This document shows, in pieces, positions 29,745 to 39,743 of a stretch of 64,000 nucleotides of DNA. The stretch comes from Lacinutrix neustonica (GTDB lineage Bacteria; Bacteroidota; Bacteroidia; Flavobacteriales; Flavobacteriaceae): the NCBI RefSeq assembly GCF_026625145.1, contig NZ_CP113088.1, forward strand, positions 3,389,501-3,453,500. The letters run 5' to 3'. The notes under the pieces were generated by a model that saw only the letters and a list, made by a program, of their open reading frames with translations, searched no databases and was not told where the DNA came from. The translations under genes and the position numbers were made by a program. Each line of letters opens with the position of its first letter. The stretch's first letter is position 1.

Positions 29745-30908
29745 TTATTTACTTGCAAATAGTTTCACATCGGTTTCACTAACTTCGGTACTCCCCAAAA
29801 TAATTAATCGTTCTACAACATTTCGTAGTTCACGAATATTGCCTGTCCAATCATATTCTTGTAGGAGTTTTATTGCCTTAGCCGAAAAACTTTTTTTGGC
29901 AGTGCCTTGTTCTTCAGATATTTTATTAGCAAAGTGATTTATCAATAATGGGATGTCATCACGTCTGTCGTTTAAAGCAGGGACATTAATTAAAATGACT
30001 GCGAGTCTATGATATAAATCTTCCCGGAATTTACCTGACTCAATTTCTTTTTTAAGGTTTTTATTGGTTGCTGCGATGATACGAACATCTACTTTAATGT
30101 CTTTATCACTCCCCACACGTTGAATACGACTTTCTTGTAATGCACGTAAAACTTTGGCTTGTGCAGACAGGCTCATGTCTCCAATTTCATCTAAAAAAAT
30201 AGTACCTCCATTGGCGGCTTCAAATTTCCCAGCTCTGTCTTTAACTGCACTTGTAAAAGCGCCTTTAACATGGCCAAATAACTCGCTCTCTATGAGTTCA
30301 CTTGGAATGGCGGCACAGTTAACTTCAATCATGGGGCCTTTAACACGTTCACTTTTTTCATGTAGCCAATGTGCTACGAGCTCTTTACCCGTACCATTTG
30401 GTCCTGTAATTAAAACTCGAGCATCGGTAGGTGCTACCTTGTCAATAATATCTTTAATTTGAGAAATGGCATCACTCGCACCAATCATTTCGTATTTTTT
30501 ACTAACTTTTTTCTTAAGGATTTTATTTTCTACAACCAGTTCTTTTCGGTCTAAAGCATTACGGACGGTATTTAATAAACGGTTTAAATCTGGTGGCTTT
30601 GAGATGTAATCAAAAGCCCCTAAACGCATGGTGTTTACAGCCGTATCTAGATCGCCATGACCGTAAATCATAACAATGGGTATTTCGGGTTTAATCTTTT
30701 TGACCGCTTCTAATACTTCAACACCATCCATCTTTGGCATTTTTATATCGCAGAGGATCAAATCGAAGTCTTCCTTTTTAATTTTTTCTATTCCCGCTAG
30801 ACCATCTTCTGCTTCATCTACTTCGTATTTGTCGTTTTCTTCAGAAAGAATTTTTATTAAAACCCTTCTAATTGCTGCTTCGTCTTCTATTACTAATATT
30901 TTTGGCAT
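29745..30908 (-). CDS. NtrC-like response regulator, receiver + AAA+, no DNA-binding domain
   Basis: 387 residues. The receiver domain (1-120) has phospho-acceptor Asp in LILCDIKMPKMDG and the Thr/Ser-position Tyr-Gly-His (IYGHGD). The AAA+ domain has Walker A GPNGTGKE, Walker B GGTIFLDEIGD and arginine fingers (REDLYHRLA). The sigma-54 contact loop reads GAFTSA rather than the classical GAFTGA. The protein ends soon after the AAA+ lid (RNVVERLIILG), without the Fis-type helix-turn-helix of NtrC. It may act from solution or not touch sigma-54 at all. No kinase is adjacent. The stop abuts the next gene, and its start shares one base with the DUF6268 stop. Confidence 0.88.
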   Translation of the reverse strand: MPKILVIEDEAAIRRVLIKILSEENDKYEVDEAEDGLAGIEKIKKEDFDLILCDIKMPKMDGVEVLEAVKKIKPEIPIVMIYGHGDLDTAVNTMRLGAFDYISKPPDLNRLLNTVRNALDRKELVVENKILKKKVSKKYEMIGASDAISQIKDIIDKVAPTDARVLITGPNGTGKELVAHWLHEKSERVKGPMIEVNCAAIPSELIESELFGHVKGAFTSAVKDRAGKFEAANGGTIFLDEIGDMSLSAQAKVLRALQESRIQRVGSDKDIKVDVRIIAATNKNLKKEIESGKFREDLYHRLAVILINVPALNDRRDDIPLLINHFANKISEEQGTAKKSFSAKAIKLLQEYDWTGNIRELRNVVERLIILGSTEVSETDVKLFASK

Positions 30909-31798
30909 TATATTTTAAATTTAATTCCTGTTCTAAAATAGATTGTGGGTTGCTCATCAATAGTATAAATGTCATTCCTTTCATTATCTCTCAACCTAAA
31001 ATCATTTGAAAGAGTATACGCAATGTAACCGTAATATAATAAATGATCTGTAAAATAATGCTCGTAGCCTAAGCCACCTAAAACCGTTGTCATGGAAATG
31101 TTTTCAGCTAATTTTCCCTCTACTACTTTGTTTTTCTGAATATTCGCAAAGAAATTGTCCAAAGTCACGAAAGCTTGAACATGATTGTTCTTATCAAATT
31201 TATAACGAATATTGGTTTTTGGTACACCTAAGGTATAGGTCCAGTTTAGATGAAACTCCCTGTAGTAATTAATAATAGGAAGTGGATAATCTCTACCTGG
31301 TGTCGTTGAATAGCTGAGTCCTAAAATTAATCGGTTAGGTCTACTTCCTTCTTGAGGGGTTTTAGTACGATCGCGAATGGCATATACATTCCCAACATAG
31401 AGGTAATCATCGGATACCATTTTACCTGCAAAATTAGAAGCTAATCTCAACCCTCCATTGGCAGCATAAATCCAATCGCCCTCCGTTTTATAAACATAGC
31501 CTAATGTTGCTTCTAAGGTTTGAACAGAATTGATCTCGTCTGTTGAAAAAGGCAGATTTTGCCAGTCAAAATGTATGGTTCTATAATCACCTCCAACAAC
31601 TATATAATTCTGTTCATCTATCTTGAGGGGTAGTTGAAAAAATGCTCGGAACCGCTCAATACTATTCTTTGAATCACTATTAGGGATATTGAGGTATTCT
31701 ATTCTTAACAAATCAGAAGTTTGAGAAAAACTCATCAAGGAAAACCCTATGAACAATGAGGTTATTCCTAATTTGGTAATACTAATTTTAGGGTTCAT
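30908..31798 (-). CDS. DUF6268-like outer-membrane beta-barrel protein
   Basis: 296 residues with signal peptide (ITSLFIGFSLMSFS then Q). Alternating strands rich in Tyr and Phe (LEATLGYVYKTEGDWIYAAN; RPNRLILGLSYSTTPGRDYP) end in a terminal aromatic strand (PTIYFRTGIKFKI), as expected for a barrel inserted by BAM. I place it in DUF6268 from memory of similar Flavobacterial proteins. It overlaps the regulator start by one base and lies 9 nt after mscS, so all are one transcript. Confidence 0.7.
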   Translation of the reverse strand: MNPKISITKLGITSLFIGFSLMSFSQTSDLLRIEYLNIPNSDSKNSIERFRAFFQLPLKIDEQNYIVVGGDYRTIHFDWQNLPFSTDEINSVQTLEATLGYVYKTEGDWIYAANGGLRLASNFAGKMVSDDYLYVGNVYAIRDRTKTPQEGSRPNRLILGLSYSTTPGRDYPLPIINYYREFHLNWTYTLGVPKTNIRYKFDKNNHVQAFVTLDNFFANIQKNKVVEGKLAENISMTTVLGGLGYEHYFTDHLLYYGYIAYTLSNDFRLRDNERNDIYTIDEQPTIYFRTGIKFKI

Positions 31799-31807
31799 GT
31801 AAGTAAA

Positions 31808-32791
31808 CTAGTTGTTTGTGTTAGAATTTGAATTGTTATTGGTTTTCATCTGTAATTGAATGTCTTGATCTGGTTTCTGAATAATATGAATATCACGTTG
31901 AGGAAACGGAATGCTTATATTGTTTTCTCTAAATAATTTATCGATAGCAAACCGAATTTCACTTTTTGGAATTCTTGAGTTAAAACTGTCTTCTACCGTA
32001 AAAGCCACCCTAAAATCTAGTGAACTCTCTCCAAAGTCATTGAAGATTACCGTTGGGGCAGGTTGTTTAAAAACAAGTTTGCAAGATTGTGCGGCTTCTA
32101 TTAATAATTTTTTAACGAGCTGGACATCGCTTCCATAGGCCACACCAACATCTACCGTTTCCCTTGTAGACGTGCCATTTTGCGTCCAGTTGTATAAACT
32201 ATTGGTTAAATATAAATGATTAGGAATAACGAGTACTTTATTATCAATGGTTACCGCTCTTGTAGTACGTAACTTAATTTCTACCACACGTCCTACCTTA
32301 CCTTCAAGTTCTATTATATCACCAACATGAACCGATTGGTCAACAAGTATGAATACCCCTGATATAATATCTTGAAAAAGTGTTTGTAAGGCGAGACCAA
32401 TACCAATTAATAAGGCTGCGGATGCCGCAAAAACGGCAGTAACATCGATGCCTATAGAATCTATAACTATAAGAAAAACAATCATGTATATTAGCCATCC
32501 GGCAAATGAGAATACCGTGGTAAATTTAGCGGCATCCTCAGTTGGCATATTCCGGGTCAATAGTCTCTTTACCCATCTTAAGATGTAGGTGGTTACTATT
32601 AAAATAGCAATGACTAATAAGATATATTTAATTTTGATTGCGGCTTGAAAATCACCATCATCATTTGTGAAAGTATAAATTTTAAAATTTAAAAAATCAA
32701 TAAATTTTTCCCAAAGGTTACTTTCAGTAATGACATCGCTTACTTTTTCCACTTCTTTTTCAATCTTGTCTGTTACGTTCTCTTGCATCAT
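31808..32791 (-). CDS. MscS-family mechanosensitive channel
   Basis: 327 residues. Three N-terminal membrane helices end in the pore helix TM3 (DVTAVFAASAALLIGIGLAL), and the beta-domain opens with FQDIISGVFILVDQSVHVGD, the family hallmark. The cytoplasmic alpha-beta domain follows (FAIDKLFRENNISIPFPQRD), with a low-complexity Asn/Ser tail. It releases solutes on osmotic downshift. The start shares the base 32791 with the preceding permease stop. Confidence 0.92.
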   Translation of the reverse strand: MMQENVTDKIEKEVEKVSDVITESNLWEKFIDFLNFKIYTFTNDDGDFQAAIKIKYILLVIAILIVTTYILRWVKRLLTRNMPTEDAAKFTTVFSFAGWLIYMIVFLIVIDSIGIDVTAVFAASAALLIGIGLALQTLFQDIISGVFILVDQSVHVGDIIELEGKVGRVVEIKLRTTRAVTIDNKVLVIPNHLYLTNSLYNWTQNGTSTRETVDVGVAYGSDVQLVKKLLIEAAQSCKLVFKQPAPTVIFNDFGESSLDFRVAFTVEDSFNSRIPKSEIRFAIDKLFRENNISIPFPQRDIHIIQKPDQDIQLQMKTNNNSNSNTNN

Positions 32792-34105
32792 TAGTATTTA
32801 ATCCACTTAATTAATTCTTTGTAACTAGGCTTTTTTCCATACATCAAAATGCCTACACGGTATATTTTTGAAGCAAACCAAACGGTGAACATAAATGTAC
32901 CAATTAAAATTAACAATGATAAGGCCTGCTGCCATAAAGGCACTCCAAAAGGAATACGCATTAGCATTACTACTGGAGATGTTAATGGTATAAACGAAAA
33001 TATGGTTGAAATTGTACCATGCGGATCTTCAATCACCGTAAAAATCCCCACATATACCGCTAGAACGAGTGGCATGATTATAGGCAGCATGAATTGCTGT
33101 GTGTCTGTTTCGTTATCAACAGCAGCCCCAATAGCAGCATACAGCGAACTGTAGAGTAAATAACCACTAATAAAGAACAGTAAAAAGGCAATGATGAGAT
33201 TTAATAAAGGCAAATGTTGAAAGGCGGTCACAAATTGTTGAACCTCCATGGTAACGTTTTGGTTTTGCATCGCTTGTTCCATCATTTCTTGTTGTGGCGT
33301 TTGCACGGCTGCAAAATCGATTCCAAACATAATGGAAGCTATAACCATTAATACCCCACCCACAATGAGCCAAATCATAAATTGTGTGACACCAGCCGAG
33401 AGAGGTACCTATAATCTTACCCAGCATTAATTGTATTGGTTTTACTGAGGATATAATGACCTCGATAATGCGACTGGTTTTTTCTTCAATGACAGAACGC
33501 ATGATCATATTACCATAAATGATGATAAACATGAAAAGTAAATAACCAGCGGCACCACCAAAGATGAGTTTTACTAAACTATCCAGTTTTGAAGATTTTT
33601 CACCACTAAAATTTTCCTGATTAATTTCTACCGTGACTTGTGCATCGTTAATCATGGCGACGTCTACATTTTTACTTTCCAAATTAAGATTGGTGAGTCG
33701 TTTTTCAATTTTAGATTCTAATGCGCCAATAATGGATAGCGATGGTGAATCTGAAGAATAAAAAGCAATACTTTTTACAGCTTTAGAAACACTATCAAAC
33801 TTTGAAATATATAGCAAACCATAGTTGTTTTCCGCTTCTACTTGTTTTTTTGCAGCTTCTAAAGGTATTCCGTTTAAAAAATGATAGGTTATGGATTCTG
33901 CATTTTCAAAAGATTGGCCAAAATAACCCGATTCATCTAAGACATAAATCGTTCGTTCTGTATTATTGTTTATTTGTGACAAATAGCCTACTACCGTGAA
34001 GAGTGCAATAAAAATTAAAGGACTAACAAACGTCATAACGATAAAAGCCTTATTTCTCACTTTAGTAAGATATTCTCTTTTAATGATAAGTGGTAAATGA
34101 TTCAT
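32791..34105 (-). CDS. ABC-2 type exporter permease (NatB-like), one lesion
   Basis: The N-terminus MNHLPLIIKREYLTKVRNKA has the first membrane helix, then a large extracytoplasmic domain (residues ~45-180), then five helices (LIFGGAAGYLLFMFIIIYGN onward). RSVIEEKTSRIIEVIISSVK is the conserved coupling motif. The frame breaks at 33396-33401 (CCGAGA). Repair reads KIIGTSLAGVTQFMIW, where Leu in SLAG implies TCTGG originally. Repaired length is 437. It pairs with the ATPase at 34109-35036, 3 nt away, as an exporter of sodium, drugs or lipids; the substrate is unknown. Confidence 0.88.
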
Positions 34106-34108
34106 AAT

Positions 34109-35036
34109 TTAATTGTCCTTAACGGTTTGAATAAATATATCGCTAACACTTGGTATCACTTCTACGAAGTGAGACACTTCTCCTTGGGTGATTAAATAGC
34201 TTAGTAAATTATTAGCTGTCTCGTGGTCTTTAAGTTTAATATTTAGTTTTAACTCGTTGTCTAAGGATTTGAAATGTGCTGGAATTATCGAAAATTTATC
34301 AGCTAAAGTTTGTTGCAATATGGAATGGCTTTCTGCTACCATACCTACTTCAAAGGTGTTCGATTTATAGTTTCTTTTAATGGTATCTAAATTGCCATCT
34401 AAAATTTTATTAGATTTATGAATTAAAGCAATATGATCACACATTTCTTCAACCGATTCCATACGGTGTGTCGAAAAAATAACCGTGGCACCTTCGTCTC
34501 GCAATCTTAAAATTTCATTTTTTATGATATCGGCATTTATAGGATCAAAGCCTGAAAAGGGCTCATCAAAAATCAACAATTTAGGTTGGTGTAAAACGGT
34601 AACCACAAATTGAATTTTTTGAGCCATTCCTTTAGAGAGCTCTTGTATTTTCTTATTCCACCAATCCCCAATTTCTAAACGTTCAAACCACATGAGTAGT
34701 CTTTTTTTAGCTTCCGATTTTTCCAAACCTTTAAGTTGAGCAAGATATAATGCTTGTTCTCCAACTTTCATCGATTTATATAAACCACGCTCTTCCGGCA
34801 AATACCCTATGTTTTGAATATGATGTCGCTGCAGTGGTTCCCCATCTAATATCACATGACCCGTATCTCGGCATTGTAATTTGGTTAATAATGCGAATTA
34901 AGGTTGTTTTTCCAGCGCCGTTTGGACCAAGAAGGCCAAAGATACTGCCTTTTTCAACGGCAATAGAAACATGGTTAAGGGCTTTGAAATCACCAAATGT
35001 TTTAGAAACGGCGTGTGCTTCCAATAGGTTGCTCAT
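34109..35036 (-). CDS. ABC transporter ATPase (NatA-like), one lesion
   Basis: Walker A GPNGAGKTT (~residue 37), signature LSKGMAQK, Walker B LLIFDEP and switch His STHRM. An insertion at 34866-34871 (TCTCGG) splits it. Repair reads NQITMPDTGHVILDG and gives 308 residues with the C-terminal domain typical of bacterial exporter ATPases. First gene of the 35036-29201 minus-strand operon. Confidence 0.92.
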
Positions 35037-35249
35037 AGATGTTGTGAAGTTTAAATGGTATTATACCGGTAAATATAGAAAATGTTAAAACAGAAGTAGG
35101 ATGCTTTACATTTATTTTAACGCTTTGCAGAAGAAATAATTTAATAAATAGTGGGTTTGCTATTACTTCTATTGCAGGTTGTAATGAGTGTAATGAAGTC
35201 TATTAATAAGTAGTATTTAAAGCGGTACAGAAACAGTTGAGCTTAAAAA

Positions 35250-35345
35250 AACAAAACCCACCCTTAACGCAAATTAAGGATGGGAAAAAATTGCTATGAA
35301 AAAGAAAAATTACCACTGGCTTGCGCCAATGATAAATCAAATATA
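35250..35345 (-). ncRNA. Candidate small RNA between the ABC operon and dnaJ
   Basis: On the minus strand a TAnnTTTG box (TATATTTG, 35338-35345) is followed ~10 nt later by a TGGC-GCAA-GCCA hairpin (35313-35324, a GNRA-type loop). Then comes an 11-bp near-perfect stem (CCCATCCTTAA/TTAAGGGTGGG, 35258-35284) and a T-rich tail, an arrangement of promoter, structured body and terminator for an RNA of about 80-85 nt. On the plus strand the same bases hold a 22-codon frame beginning ATGAAAAAG at about 35296, so a small peptide is the alternative. No known RNA family is claimed. Confidence 0.4.
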
Positions 35346-35399
35346 CTATTTTTTGTTTAATTAGGGTAGAAAACAGGTAATTAGTTGTGTTTTATAACT

Positions 35400-35430
35400 A
35401 AAAAAGCCCATTTAATTAAATGGGCTTTGT
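35400..35430 (-). terminator. Terminator of grpE-dnaJ operon
   Basis: AAAGCCCATTTAATTAAATGGGCTTT is a self-complementary stem with A/T flanks, 19 nt after the dnaJ stop. Confidence 0.85.
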
Positions 35431-35448
35431 GTGTCATTCGTTCTATTA

Positions 35449-36580
35449 TTATGAGAACATATCTTTAACCTTTTCGAAGAAAGACTTGTCACTCTCTTCT
35501 GGTTTTGGGGCAAAATGCTCATCATCCTTCATGTCTTCAAAAAATTCTTTTTGAATTTTATTTAATGTTTTTGGCGTCCATACATTCACATGTACTAATA
35601 AATCTCCTTTACCATAACCATTAATACTTGGAATTCCTTTACCGCGTAATCGTAAAATCTTACCAGACTGCATTCCTGCATCTATTTTAATGCGTACTTT
35701 ACCAGTAACGGTATCAATCTCCTTTGACGTTCCTAAAACAGCATCACTAATACTGACATATAAATCATAATGTAAATTATCACCTTCTCGCTGTAGGGTG
35801 TCATGATTCAGTTCTTCAATGGCAACCAACAAATCACCTGGAATACCATGTCCTGGGGCATCATTACCTTTTCCTGAAACCTTAAGTTGCATGCCATCTA
35901 CAACTCCAGCTGGAATTTTAACTGAAATTGTTTCGTCTTTGTTAATCAAGCCTTGAGCATCTGCATCGGCTGGTTTTTTGTCAATCATTTGTCCAGCACC
36001 CCCACAAGTCGTACAAGTAGAAGCCGTTTGCATGCGACCTAAGATGGTATTGGTAATACGTGTGACTTGACCAGAACCATTACAAGTGGAGCAGGTTTTA
36101 TAAGTTGTTCCTTCTGCTTGAACTTTACGCTTAACTTTAATTTTCTTTTCTACACCATTAGCAATTTCCTCTAGTGTTAATTTCACACGAATACGCAAGT
36201 TACTGCCTTTTACTCGACGTTGTTGGCCACCGCCAAATCCACCGCTAAACCCGGAAAATCCGCCATTCCCACCAAAAGCACCGCCAAAGATGTCTCCAAA
36301 CTGGCTGAAGATATCATCCATATTCATGCTCCCGCCGCCAAATCCGCCGCCGCCTTCAAAGGCTTGATGACCAAACTGGTCGTAGCGTGCTTTTTTGTTG
36401 TCGTCGCTTAGCACTTCATATGCTTCAGCAGCTTCTTTAAATTTAGCTTCAGCAGTTTTGTCGTCCGGATTTTTATCTCGGATGGAACTCTATCGCTTTT
36501 TTTCGATATGCTTTTTTGATTTCTGCGGGACTCGCATTTCTGCTAATACCAAGTATTTCGTAATAATCTGTTTTTGCCAT
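35449..36580 (-). CDS. dnaJ: Chaperone DnaJ (Hsp40), one lesion
   Basis: Opens [20 protein letters not shown]; the J domain HPD is in EFHPDKNPDDK. A Gly/Phe-rich region (residues ~75-110, [22 protein letters not shown]) follows, then the zinc domain with CxxCxGxG pairs ([18 protein letters not shown]; the first Cys pairs flank them) and the C-terminal substrate-binding beta domains. It stimulates DnaK ATPase. An insertion at 36476-36481 (TCTCGG) falls directly after the HPD, whereas the next similar site (36465-36470) reads intact. Repair gives 376 residues. Operon with grpE, 40 nt upstream. In the zinc domain only two of the usual four CxxCxGxG repeats are obvious. Confidence 0.93.
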
Positions 36581-36620
36581 TCCTATGTTATTTCTTCAGT
36601 ATGAGAGAAATTATTAATTT

Positions 36621-37163
36621 TTATTGACCAATAACGACCTTTGGGAAACGAATTACGGTGTCCCCAAGCTTGTAGCCTTTTTCTAAAACGTCAATAATTT
36701 TACCTTTTAAATCATCAGTTGGTGCCGGTGTTTGCGTAATAGCTTGATGAATCTCAGCATCAAAGACATCACCCGATTGCACTTCCATTTTAGATAGTCC
36801 TTTTTGCTCTAAGGTATTTAAAAGCTTTTGGTAAATTAATACCACACCTTTTCGCATTTCTTCTGCTTCTTTGTCTTCTTCAATGTGCATTAAAGCACGT
36901 TCAAAATCATCTAAAACGGGCAGCATAGAAATCATAACATCTTTACTTGCTGTTTTAAAAAGCTCTATACGTTCTTTAGAGGTTCTTTTTTTATAATTTT
37001 CAAACTCGGCGAACAGGCGTAAAAACTTGTCTTTCTCCTGGTCTAATTCTTCCTTTAGTCTGTCTCCTATAGATAATTCTTGAACTTCAACGGTTTGTTG
37101 TGTCTCATTAGTCTCTACCTGATTGTCAAGGGAGGTTTCTTTTTTATCTTTTGCTTTACTCAT
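36621..37163 (-). CDS. grpE: Nucleotide exchange factor GrpE
   Basis: 180 residues. A charged coiled coil (LKEELDQEKDKFLRLFAEFE, YKKRTSKERIELFKTA) leads to the beta-wing head (VFDAEIHQAITQTPAP; LEKGYKLGDTVIRFPKVVIG), the classic GrpE end. It releases ADP from DnaK. It precedes dnaJ in the same direction, and its start faces the YceI-like gene across ~150 nt. Intact. Confidence 0.95.
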   Translation of the reverse strand: MSKAKDKKETSLDNQVETNETQQTVEVQELSIGDRLKEELDQEKDKFLRLFAEFENYKKRTSKERIELFKTASKDVMISMLPVLDDFERALMHIEEDKEAEEMRKGVVLIYQKLLNTLEQKGLSKMEVQSGDVFDAEIHQAITQTPAPTDDLKGKIIDVLEKGYKLGDTVIRFPKVVIGQ

Positions 37164-37282
37164 TTCTGTATCTTTTTAATACGATTAAAGTTTGGCAAAA
37201 GTATTGCCAGTATTGTAAAAGTGTCAAAATGTCATCACTTTTTTTTATGAAACATTTAAGTATTTCCCTAGGAATATTTATT

Positions 37283-37290
37283 TATCTTTG
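37283..37290 (+). promoter_or_regulatory. -7 box (TAnnTTTG)
   Basis: TATCTTTG, 27 nt upstream of the ATG at 37318; fits the Bacteroidota consensus and marks 37318 rather than the in-frame ATA region at 37288. Confidence 0.6.
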
Positions 37291-37317
37291 ATACTTAATC
37301 AAAAATTAAAACTTAAA

Positions 37318-37961
37318 ATGAAAAACATTGTATTAAATATTTTCACAGTAGTGGCTTTAGGTGCTGCTGTGACAGGCTGTAAAGATGGAGCAGAAAAAGC
37401 CAAAACAGGTGACGCAGAAGTGGTGAAAGAAATGGAGGTAGAGTCGAAGTTTAAGGCCATTCCTGAAGCGTCTATGATTGTGTGGACGGCTAATAAAGTG
37501 GTTGGTGGTCATTCGGGTACCATTAATGTTTCTAATGGAGTCGTACAAACTAAAGGTAATGAATTAGTAGGGGGTAATTTCATTTTTGATATTTCTACAT
37601 TAGAAAACACAGATATAGAAGATGCTACAGATAAAGCGAAATTGGAAGGGCATTTAAAAAGTGCCGACTTTTTTAATGCGGAAGAATTCCCAAATGCCTC
37701 TTTTGAAATTACTAACGTAGAAGGTAACACTGTAAGTGGTAATTTAATGATGAAAGGCATTAAGAAGAATATAAGTTTTCCAGTTAAAGTGGGGATGAAT
37801 GGTGATATGATGACTATTACTAGTGATGTCTTTACTATTGACAGAACAGAATGGGATATCAAATATAACTCGGGAAATTTGCAGATCCTGCAAAATTAGG
37901 AGATTATATGATTAAAGATGCTATTGAATTAAAAGTGTCTATTAAAGCAAAGAAAGCTTAA
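37318..37961 (+). CDS. YceI-family lipocalin-like lipoprotein, one lesion
   Basis: A lipoprotein signal (lipobox AAVTGC) and acidic linker precede a YceI beta-barrel: SMIVWTANKVVGGHSGTINV, LEGHLKSADFFNAEEFPNAS and VFTIDRTEWDIKYNSG are the family's consecutive motifs. It binds long isoprenoid or amphiphilic ligands in the periplasm. A deletion at 37870-37873 (TCGG) truncates it. Repair continues GKFADPAKLGDYMIKD to the stop at 37961, 214 residues. A terminator follows at 37989. Confidence 0.88.
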
Positions 37962-37988
37962 TTAAAAATTTTAAAATTTAATATAAAG

Positions 37989-38017
37989 AGCCATGTCGAT
38001 AGACATGGCTTTTTTTA
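37989..38017. terminator. Terminator between YceI-like and epimerase genes
   Basis: AGCCATGTC and GACATGGCT around a short loop, with T-run on the plus strand; between convergent genes. Confidence 0.85.
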
Positions 38018-38035
38018 TATTATTTTTTTCAGGTT

Positions 38036-38938
38036 TTAAATTAACTCCTCCAACGCCTGATCCAATGTTACATATTCAAAGTGAAAACCTGTATTCTCAA
38101 TTTTCTTAGAACTTACACGCTGACTTTCAAATAGAATGATATGCATGTCACCTAAGGTCCATTTCATAATAATTTTTGGCACATTGGGTAGAAAAAGTGG
38201 CATATTCATTTTGTTAGCGACGGCTTTAGTGAGTTCTGTGTTCGTAACTGGGTTTGGGGAGACACCGTTATAAACACCTTCTCGTTTTTTTTCTATAAGG
38301 TGAAGGAAAAGTCTCGACAAATCATCAAGATGAATCCAACTCATCCATTGCTCTCCGAACCTAATGGCGCTCCAGCTCCAATTTTAATTGGTTTTATTAT
38401 CTGTGGAAAGGCTCCACCGTGCTCAGAAAAGACTAATCCTATTCGCACTTTAGACACGGTAATATCTAAGGTTTTAAAGGTGTCTACCACTTGTTCCCAA
38501 GCTTCCACGACGTGTCCTAAAAAAGAATCATTGACTTCAGTTTGGTCTTCGGTATAATAATTAGTGATTGAATCTGGATAGAATCCAATAGCACTGGCAG
38601 AAACGATTTGTGTTATATTATTCGGATTATTTTTTACTGTTTGGTGAAGTAATGCCGTCGTTTTAAGTCGGCTATCTAAAATGGCCTGCTTGTGCTTTTT
38701 TGTCCAACGCTTAGAAATACTAGCGCCTACCAAATGAATTATGGCATCGACATCTTTAACACAATTAGAATCTATTTCACTGTTATCTCGGATTCCAATA
38801 ATAGCCTTTATAGTTCTCTTCGTTAGAAATTTTAGATTTGCTTGTGGTTAGATAATTAACATCTATCGCTTTCGTATGACATAATTTTACGATGGCACTG
38901 CCCACCAAACCTGTAGCTCCTGTAATTAATACGCGCAT
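38036..38938 (-). CDS. TIGR01777-type NAD-dependent epimerase/SDR, two lesions
   Basis: MRVLITGATGLVGSAIVKLC is the N-terminal SDR nucleotide-binding motif. DVDAIIHLVGASISKRWTKK, QIVSASAIGFYPDS and SWIHLDDLSRLFLHL are the YfcH/SulA-like (TIGR01777) family landmarks, and the C-terminal domain (VSSKKIENTGFHFEYVTLDQ) is complete. The frame breaks at 38786-38791 (insertion) and 38355-38358 (deletion). They cancel in length and repair gives 300 residues. Substrate unknown. It converges with the YceI-like gene. Confidence 0.88.
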
Positions 38939-39055
38939 CTTGTTTTTTTATAAAAATACGATTTGATTGACGTAATAGTCATGGCTTTAAGTAAGGTTTA
39001 ACACAAATAGGGGATGGGATATAAAAAACCTGAAATGGTATGACATTAAAGTGAT

Positions 39056-39742
39056 CTATTTCTTTATCGCTCTTAGCATATGCCGTTTTCCAGGTGGGCC
39101 ATTTACTTTCTCGACAGTAAAACCAGCAGACATCATGGCGCGTCTCGGCATGACCTTGTGCACAATAAGTAACTAAAACACCCTTTGGTTTCAATGCTTT
39201 GTACATAGTGTTGAACATCACTTCCGTCCATAATTCGGTTGTACTCGAGGACCAAAAGCGTCAAAATAGATGAGGTTAAACTGATTGGTATAATTAATTT
39301 CCGAAAATGGACGTAGTTCTTTTTTTAGCTGAAAGTATTCTGAAAAGGCACAGGCTTTTTCCCAGTCACAACGGTGAAGTTTGTCAAATAATGCAGCACT
39401 GTTAGTAAGGTCAACAGCTTCCGCATAATTAAGCTGTTTAAGTTCTGATAACGCAATAGGAAAGCCTTCAATGCCTGTGTAGCTAATTTGTATTTGCTGC
39501 TTTTCGGCTTCGGCTAAAGTGAGTAAAGCATTCAACCCAGTACCAAAACCAATTTCTAAAAGGGTTGTCGTATTGGACTTTTTGTCAAAGCTTTCAGAAG
39601 CTAAAAAAAACGCTAAACCTTCTTTTAAATAGACGTGTAGCGCTTCTTGAATGGCTCCATGGATGGAATGGTATTGCTCATTCCACTCGGGAATATGTAT
39701 GGTTTTTGAACCATCATTAGTGGTAATGATTTCGCGTTTCAA
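39056..39742 (-). CDS. mnmD: MnmD-like tRNA 5-aminomethyl-2-thiouridine methyltransferase, two lesions
   Basis: A Rossmann methyltransferase of the MnmC methylase type without the FAD domain: LLEIGFGTGLNALLTL is the SAM loop, and FDAFGPRVQPELWTEVM the conserved catalytic stretch (after repair of 39235-39238). The C-terminus GHAGRAMMSAGFTVEKVNGP, PPGKRHMLRA follows after repair of an insertion at 39143-39148. Repaired length is 228 residues. It completes the mnm5s2U wobble modification of tRNA. The stand-alone form is normal in Bacteroidota. It begins 2 nt after the DUF4920 gene and is likely co-transcribed with it. The symbol rests on family resemblance. Confidence 0.82.
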
Positions 39743-39743
39743 A

